Source: Intoshia linei (Eukaryota; Orthonectida; Rhopaluridae). Taken from it: a stretch of DNA of 20,852 nt. Shown in pieces: positions 1-8,000 of this stretch. Made by a program: the position numbers and the translations under genes. The DNA is taken from positions 1 to 20,852 of the forward strand of contig LWCA01000673.1 of NCBI GenBank assembly GCA_001642005.1, in the 5' to 3' direction. Under the pieces are notes generated by a model. It was not told where the DNA came from. It saw only the letters and a list, made by a program, of their open reading frames with translations, and did no database searches. Positions within the stretch are counted from its first letter, which is position 1; the number at the start of each line of letters is the position of its first letter.

Positions 1-1
1 G

Positions 2-471
2 GTAAAAAAAATTGTAGATGGTATACCCGGAAATGGTGTAATTATACAGCGAGCAAGGAAAGCTGTATCTATAATTGGATTATAAAATGAATTAATCGAA
101 TTAAACGAGTATACATCTATATTAGGTATTATTGACATGGCAAAAGAGTCTTTCACTATTAATCAAGCATATGATACAATAAAAAAATAAAATTTATTCC
201 TGACCCATGTGAAATACAACTATATATAGAAAAAAGACTAAAAATTAATAATATCGAAAAAATTATGTTAGCTATGGATTAGTCCAAACCTCCTTCATTG
301 TACAGCCAATTGAGAAATGGGCCTTCAACTTCTAACGGTATAGAAAGAAATTTTACCATGCTGAAGAAATTACTCACCAACCAAAGGAATTTTTTATCTA
401 GTAACGTTAAAAAATATTTAATATTGTACCATAATAAATCCTTAATATTTAATTTTTTAAATTATTTTTAA
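2..471 (+). pseudogene. Decayed hAT-like transposase C-terminal relic
   Basis: The + strand translates into transposase-like segments broken by stops and one frameshift. The first runs from position 2 to a stop near 86 and continues in the same frame to about 188. A shift near 188 opens the frame running to the stop at 469-471, with a further in-frame stop near 280. The last part contains STSNGIERNFTMLKKLL followed by NQRNFLSSNVKKYLILYHN. This resembles the C-terminal dimerisation region of hAT-type (CGBP1-like) transposases, where a Ser/Glu-Arg-Phe motif precedes a KYLxxYxN helix. The call rests on motif recognition only. The window edge cuts off the 5' part. It is non-functional as it stands. 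Confidence 0.55.
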
Positions 472-592
472 CAGAGGAGACCAAATTGAATGTTTAATGT
501 ATTTTTTATAGGTTAAAAAAGTTATAATTTTATTTTGATAGGTTATATTTTGATGATTTTATAGGTTAGAAAAATTTTGCCCTAGTTATATC

Positions 593-706
593 CTATTAAG
601 ACACACAAAAAATTTCAATCTGATTAATTGACGCTTTCATTGTCAAAAAAGCATTTTAGTATTCATATAATTTTTTTCTGAAATATTTTATTAAAACAAA
701 AATTTT
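593..706 (-). repeat. Dispersed repeat, inverted copy of 12575-12745
   Basis: The reverse complement of this stretch closely matches 12575-12745. Shared blocks include TTTTAATAAAATATTTC, ACTAAAATGCTTTTTTGAC and AATCAGATTGAAATTTTTT, in the same order. The 12.6-kb copy has an extra internal 50-bp duplication. The two copies lie in opposite orientation. Confidence 0.75.
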
Positions 707-902
707 ATTTGGATTAAAATTAAAATTTAAAATGTATATTAATTTAGAATTTCAAAAAAAATGTACATTGAACGTTTAAATATTTCCAATAACGAGATAT
801 GTGTGGAAATATTATAAATTGATACCTTAGTTTTTTTTTTGCTACACAATTTTTCATTTTCAAATAATCATTGAATATTCAAGGATGCATTTTTTATACC
901 AA

Positions 903-917
903 GTACATAACAGTCAA
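903..917 (+). repeat. 15-mer dispersed repeat, copy 1
   Basis: GTACATAACAGTCAA is identical to 6526-6540 and is close to 11664-11678 (GTACACACCAGTCAA). Confidence 0.6.
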
Positions 918-985
918 ATAATCTTAAATAAATTTAAAAAATCGTATCACCACATTACTTTTAAAAGTGTTTACATGAATGGTGA

Positions 986-992
986 TATAAAA
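986..992 (+). promoter_or_regulatory. Possible TATA box of HCN
   Basis: TATAAAA lies 56 bp before the HCN start codon. In DNA this AT-rich the motif is common by chance, so this is only a candidate. Confidence 0.2.
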
Positions 993-1036
993 TGATGCAA
1001 AATAAAAAACTAATTAAAATTTAGAGTTAAAATTAA

Positions 1037-1051
1037 ATGTCATTTTCATGA
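1037..1051 (+). other. 4-codon upstream ORF overlapping the HCN start
   Basis: ATG TCA TTT TCA TGA encodes MSFS. Its stop codon overlaps the main ATG at 1048, giving ATGA. If the transcript begins upstream, this could act in termination-reinitiation control. It may equally be chance. Confidence 0.35.
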
Positions 1052-2071
1052 AAAATAATTTAAATTTCCTTCAAAAAACATTAGATGAAAATTGCGACAT
1101 AAAAAATGTAAAGATAAAATTATATTCATACAATTTTGGCCATTCAATCCATTTAAAAAATCACAAAAGTGTGTACTTTAAAAATATTTATCATGTAAAT
1201 ATAAAAACGAAAAGAGAAAAACTATACAAAAAAAAGTTTGCAAATTACATAAAAAACATATTACACTCAAAAAACGACAAACAAGTAAAAATTGAAAAGA
1301 ATGGATTAATAAAATACAAAATATTAATCAAAATAAATAGCAAATACAAAATTTTAAAAAAAATTTGCATTATTACAACAAATAAAAGAAAATTTAAAAA
1401 TTTACCCATAAAAAACAAAATATTGAAAAATTTAAACACTGACATTTTAAGAGTAATTACCAATGAACTAATCAATATGGACAAAAAATACTTTCAATAT
1501 ATTGACAATAACTCAAACATTAAAAGTAGTAAAAATCATTTAAACGACGAAAAAAAATCTTGGGTGCAAGTAGAAAATCAAATAAACTTTTATTTTCAAA
1601 AATTAAAATATAAATCAATTTTACCGAGAATTGAAATGATCAATTTGGAATCATTTAAAGTTTTAAATATTGAAAATATTTTGAAAATTCAAAAATTATA
1701 CAGTATATATAATTATTATTACATGTTTGACTATTTTAAATACCTCAACGAATTACGTTTAAAAATTTTATCAAAATATTCAAATAAAATTAATCTAATG
1801 AAAAATACCCGTGAATCTCTTCGATCATGTTCACTACCTTCCATAATTGCAATGAATAATAAATATAATATTGATAATGTAGATAAGCATTATAGAGGTT
1901 ATTTTGATAACTTGAATATTAAAATTAAGAGGGATAACACTCAACCTCAAACCAAGTATAATAGTTTTAAGGGTAATCATACTTTGAAATATAATCAATA
2001 TAAACGCAATACTACTGTCAAAAAAGGAAACTTTGGAAATAAAAAAGAAGAATCAGTACATTTAATTAAAG
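1048..2071 (+). CDS. Ih: HCN exon 1, long variable N-terminus
   Basis: This exon encodes residues 1-341 plus one base. It is rich in Lys, Asn and Ile and has no domain I recognise. A 353-codon open frame is very unlikely by chance in such AT-rich DNA. The donor AAAG|GTATAT leaves phase 1, which fits the acceptor at 2139. Without splicing the frame stops at 2107-2109. A separate gene ending at 2109 is the alternative. Confidence 0.75.
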
Positions 2072-5000
2072 GTATATCTTGTAAATTGAAATATATTATA
2101 CAATATTGATATTTGTTAAAGTAGATTATATTGTTTAGGGAAAAATGACGCTTTAATATGTTTGGATAATTACAAAAATGACACTAAATTTTGTGATAAT
2201 ATTCAATCTGCAAGCTATAAAAGATTAAAAGTGTTTTCTAGTTTTTATACACCTCAAATGTTTAACAAAAGAGAAAATGACGGACGTTTGGATATGCAAA
2301 TTAAACATAATTCAGATATTTTATCCAATAAATCTCCAGATGATATTTACTCGAAACTCAAATTTATGAAATTAAGTAATTTTATAAAGACTAATTGTAC
2401 ACACGAAAAAGTTACAAATATGAAAACTTCACAGTTTTTAAAGGGACAAATTTTTTCCATTTTTCAACCTTCCGATAATAAATTGGCTCTAAAATTATTT
2501 GGCAACAAAAAAGCGGTACACAGAGAACGCATAAGACAACAACAAACGGGTCATTGGATTATACATCCTTGTAGTATATTTCGGTAATTTTAAATTTCAA
2601 TCATTTTATGTTAGAGGTAATCTCTTATTTAATTGCTTTCAATTTCATCCTAATTAAGGTGAAATAGATTGATAAATATTATCACTTTTTTGGAAATTAG
2701 CATTTATAATGGCTACATTTTAGCACATGGTTTATATCTCTTGGGTCTTTTAATATATTTGATTGTTTAATGATGACTTTTACATAATCAATAGTTCATA
2801 ATACTTAATTTTTTAACTTAGGTTTTATTGGGATCTTTTTATGTTAATTATGCTTATTGCAAACATGGTAATTTAATTATATATTTTAATTTATGACGTA
2901 CAAATCGATATCATTTTAAATATGCTTTTAAAAATTATATTGTAAATGAATCGTTAGATCAGGGTTATTCATGAAAGATTCGTAAAAGTTGTTAATATAA
3001 GGCTTCCGTTCAATTAATAATGATGGATGTTATTAATTTTTAAATAGGTAATTTGGGTTTAGTGACACATTGATATGAAATACATGTTGAATGGATATTG
3101 TTCACCTAAATTTATCATAACCTTGCAATATTGGGAACTATTGCAAGTAGTGAACCTATCATACCGAGACCCTCTTCAGGTAAATTCTCGACGAAATTTT
3201 GGTAAAATTGGGTCTTAAGTTTCCAAATTGATTACTAAAAATGTATATTCTTGAATATAATAACTTTTTTGTGTTTTGTGTGGTACATTAAAAATGTCAA
3301 GTCTTAGTCAAGTCGAGTATAAGAATATTCAGTAATCTCAGAGAAGTGTCTAGTGGTTATATCAGGGATGCTCAACCTTTTTAAACATGTGGACGACTGC
3401 ATAATTTTCAATAGTTAACAATTCCTTTAAAAATCAAGAAGTACTGCAATTTCAAAGTAAAATTTTATTTAATACAATTAATTTGTTAATGCAATGCTTG
3501 TTCTTGGTGTTTTTTACATACATACATTTCGTTTTTTTGTAAACATGTCAGAAACAGCATAAAATCCTGCTTATACAGGCCATGTAGTTGGAAAATATAT
3601 GATGCTTGACTCCAACAATCTCTATATTAATGGGTTTGTTAGTTTTATACCAATGTATCCAAAAACTCCTTCCTTTTGTACACTTGTTGCTAATACAAGA
3701 TTTTCTTTCAAATTCAAAAGTTACTGCACGGCTTCTTCAGAATTGTAATTCTTACTTCAAGATCCATTCTATCCTCAGGTTCAAATTTTCTAATATGGCT
3801 GTAACACACCAAAATTTTTCTGTGGACCACGTTGGGCGTCACTATTAAGCTATATGACACTATACATTGGGTGTAAATTTTAGTAGATTTTTTGGAAATT
3901 TTATGTTGCAGGAACTGATAAATAGTGATTGTGCCAGGTAAAAAAACCGGAACAAAATTCCCGAGATATTTAGTAATTTCCAGGAATTAAATTTATTTTT
4001 GTTTTTAGTGAAAATTTTTATAAAATTATAATAACTTTATACATCAATAAAATTAAAAGTAAACGAGATATAATTGAATTTAAAGATACAAAGTGAACAA
4101 CCAAACATGACGATCAATACAAGATCACACAATATATGGCTAAAACATTAGATTAGTGTTTTTTAACTGGGGCACGAAGTTTATCAGGGAGTCGTGAGAA
4201 TTTGAAAATTTTATTAATATATTTATTTATTTATTCTCCACGGCCCTGCTAAGGTGTCTCCCATTGCTAATAACTTTAATTCAATAAAACTGTTTCTATA
4301 ATTTGAATAAAATTCAAATTCAATTGTTCAACACATTTATCATACACAGGTTGTAATTACTGTAGTATTTTTATATAATTTATTAATTTAAAAATTTAGA
4401 TTATTTTACCTGTATATATTTCTTTTTTTAACGACGACTTTTCAATTAATTGGTTAATTTTTAATGGAACTTCCGATTTAGTATTTTTGTTGGATTTAAT
4501 AATAAATTTTCGAACTGGTAATTTAAAATTATTTGAATATTGTAATACATATTAAAATATATTATTTTATTTTTGTATAATATATGAATAATATAATATA
4601 TTATACTAACTGCTATTAATTATTTTAGGAATAATTGGTGGAAATTTTGCTGATGAAATTATACTGGACCCTAAAAAAATTGCTAAAAGATATGTAACAA
4701 CTTGGTTTGCATTGGATTTAATCAGTTCAATTCCTGTAGACTATGTCATGTTATACTTTAACTCTCAAATGCAAATATCGCAATTGATATATGCTGGTAA
4801 AAATTATTTTTTTATTGAAATTTATAACTGCTAATTTATAATTTATCTAAAAAAGTAGATTTCAATTGATTTCATATTCCACGTTGTTGTACATCAGGGG
4901 TCGGCAACCAGTGGCCCGCGAGCTAAAAGTGGCACACAGAATAATTTTAGTGGCCCATTGAGTAAATATATAAATTATTTAACTTTAAACAGTGATAAAC

Positions 5001-8000
5001 ATTTTCTACTATAATTAACTCATTATAATTATTTTAATACTGAATTTTCGGATCATCTCGGACTTTATATTGTTGAAATACTGGTAAAGTTTCTCTTCAG
5101 TTAAAATTTAAATCTACCATGTGTATATTTTCAAAAACAGGCCCATATAATTTTTCGATATAAAAAAGTATTCCACGATGCAAAAGGTTGCCGACCCTGT
5201 TGTACATTGTACAATCTATATCAGTGTTTTCTAGCCGTTGGCTAGGCCCCACCAATGGGACCTGGGAAATTTCACGAATTTATTAGAATTACGAAAACTT
5301 ATGAAATTATGAATCTAAATTTTAAATTATTATAAAGTTAATTTTGTGCAATACTACATTGTAGTAGATTGGCTGTTATGTATTTCGTAGAAAAAGCAGC
5401 TAGCCTGCCTAGGGTATTAAGTTTTTGAGTTTGTGATTGATGATAATATTCATGATTATAAAAAATATCCATAAATTATCCTAACTTATATAATATACTG
5501 CGCGATTTTTGTTTGTGTGTGTCCTACTTTATTGAAATAACTACTAGTCTTAGAATTTTATAAAGACCACATTTCCATCACAGTTTTTTCCGGGACGTAT
5601 AATAAGATAAATTTCAACCTCCCAATTTCACATCTTACGGGTCAAAAACTTCAATTGTCCTTCTTTTTGAAATCAAACGAGTTGGAGAATTTAAAAAAAG
5701 TATATACGCTGATACGGATTTTAAAATCATAAACATTAGCATAAATTTAAATTTACAAAAATTATATCTTCAGGGCCAAAACCCCAAATAACCCTTTTTT
5801 TTAATGAAAATAGCCCTAGAATTTCAAAATTTAAATATATCAAAAGGGCAGCCTTCCACCATATGAACATTTTGAAAATATTCAATTTGCACCCAATCTT
5901 ACATATCAACTGTTAAAAAAAAAATCTGGGCCATCGCCTCTAAAGTTTTAAACAATATATCGCTCACAGTAACTAATATATGACAATATTCTTAAAAATA
6001 TTATTTTAAATATAAAAATTTTTATACAAATAGCTATAAAGATGCGCAAAATTATCGTCTAGCGAATCGTGAACGTCGAATTGATAAAAAAACCGATTCC
6101 AATGAGAAAACTGAATAAATAAAAAAATATTAATTGAAAATTAATTTTATGGAAATAATTATTACTATGAAATTTACTATACAAAATAAATTAAAGTTTG
6201 CTCATTACTCATATTTTGAAGTGCTTTGCCCCAAGGTTTTCTTTAATTTTTTTTATATAATTTTTTGATAATTGTGTGTCATTCAACCCCATCTTCCACG
6301 TATGGAGTGGCACTTTTGTATTTTCGCAAAAAAGTGAAAAAGTTCACACCCCTGACATGATATGATGGTTCCACCTGACACAAATTTAGGAACCACTTCT
6401 TTAAAGGATTGATAAATTATCAAATAGTGAATGGTAGGATTTTTTTATTAGATTTTCAACATGAATTTATTTTTTTGGTATAATAAAAATGTGCCCTCGG
6501 CAGAGCTAGGTGCTGTTTGTATGTGGTACATAACAGTCAATTTAGTACTTTATATGTAAGTTATGATTAAAAATGGAAAATTAGTAACTCGACCTGCGTA
6601 TAATATACGCCTTATATTGAATCTTCATAATGATACCATCATATTTTATAACATATTCGTCGTGGAAGGGGTTGGTTACTGTCAGTTTTATCACGTCTTC
6701 AGTGAAGGCTTTTCACCCATTACACTGTTTTAATTCAAATATATTGAAATATATATTTTAAATTATAGGTCGAGCTATCCGATTTTTCAGATTGGTTAAA
6801 TTGTTGAGTTTATTGCGTTTGTTGAGATTGTCTCGATTAGTCAGATATATTGGTCAATGGGAAGAGGTAAACAATTTATATAAATTACAATTATTCAGTT
6901 TTTCTTTGTATCACGGAGAGTCAACCTGTTTTAAGCCCATATGACACTAATAAACAATAAGATTAACATATACTCCGCTGTATAAGTATAATGTACCCCA
7001 AATGCAAGTATTAAAACGTTTATAAATTTAAAAAATCAGATGCGAAAATGAAATTCAAATTTATTGGGTTATTAAGACCAAGCTTGTCCACTCTTTTTCA
7101 CAGACAGGTCAATTGAAAAAAAATTAAATAAAATTATGTGGCGGTCAAAATTCTTTACGGTAAATTACACATAAAAAATATTTGTTTCTATAAACAAATT
7201 ACAAACGACGAATAAACATTAGTAGTTGATGGTGCAGTACGTTTTACAAATTATTACATGTCAAGCGGTTCGTCACCAATTTGTCGCAGTTTTCGTGTTT
7301 AAAAAAAGGCATAACTACATGTATATAGTTCCTTCGTAAGCCTATGTATGGTACTGTAATCAGATTCCGTTAACTTCTAGTTAACAATTGGGATAACTCA
7401 ATCTTTTTTGGTAAATGTTTTGTGATGATAGACCCATGTCTTGAGGAGATTATTCAACCTATTGTACAATTATAATTATAATTCATTTGCATAATAAAAT
7501 AATTTATACTCTATTTTTTAATGGTATTTTAGTTTTTATCAATTGCGATAAAAATGATGCGTTTATTAAATTTGGTTGCATTAATGTTGATATTGGGACA
7601 TTGGAACGGTTGCTTACAATGGTTAGTACCCATGCTTCAAGGATTTCCATCAAGTAGTTGGGTTTCTATCAATGAATTGGAAGTTTAATTTTAAATTATA
7701 ATAATCAATGTCTAATATTCATTTTATTTTCAGAATTCAACCTGGACAGAAAAATATACCTGGTCTTTGTTTAAAGCTTTATCACACATGCTGTGTATTG
7801 GATATGGAAAATTCCCACCTCAAAACATGACAGATCTATGGCTAACCATAATTAGTATGCTAATTGGAGCGACATGTTATGCTTTATTTATTGGACACGC
7901 TACCTCTTTAATTCAATCATTTGATACGTCTAAAAGGCAATATAGAGATAAGGTAAATTGAATAATTAATTGATTTCATAATGTCTTAATTCAAGTATTG

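Larger units (their letters stand above)
472..1047. other. HCN 5' flanking region
   Basis: This is AT-rich spacer between the hAT relic and the HCN start codon. It contains a dispersed repeat copy (593-706), three loose repeats of ATAGGTTA around 508-570, a 15-mer repeat copy (903-917), a possible TATA box (986-992) and a 4-codon upstream ORF (1037-1051). No other coding potential is seen. The transcription start cannot be placed from sequence. Confidence 0.5.
4797..6768 (+). other. HCN intron 5
   Basis: This 1972-bp intron separates S3 from S4. It holds the hAT MITE with a target duplication (4895-5199), a dispersed repeat copy (5500-5830) and a 15-mer repeat copy (6526-6540). hAT-style sequences also occur near 5222 (CAGTGTTTTCTAG) and 6352 (CACCCCTG). 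No coding exon is seen. Confidence 0.7.

Noticed and set aside
1245-1484. Antisense frame opposite HCN exon 1
   Set aside because: Its Phe/Ile/Leu-rich composition is what the complement of Lys/Asn/Ile codons gives. It is a shadow.
3606-3848. Open frame of 80 codons in HCN intron 3
   Set aside because: It lies inside the 3363-3844 MITE, with no splice signals or family match.
5222-6394. A 1.17-kb hAT element from CAGTGTTTTCTAG to AGGAACCACTT
   Set aside because: The ends match at only about 10 of 13 positions, no target duplication is seen, and another hAT-like end at 6352 competes.
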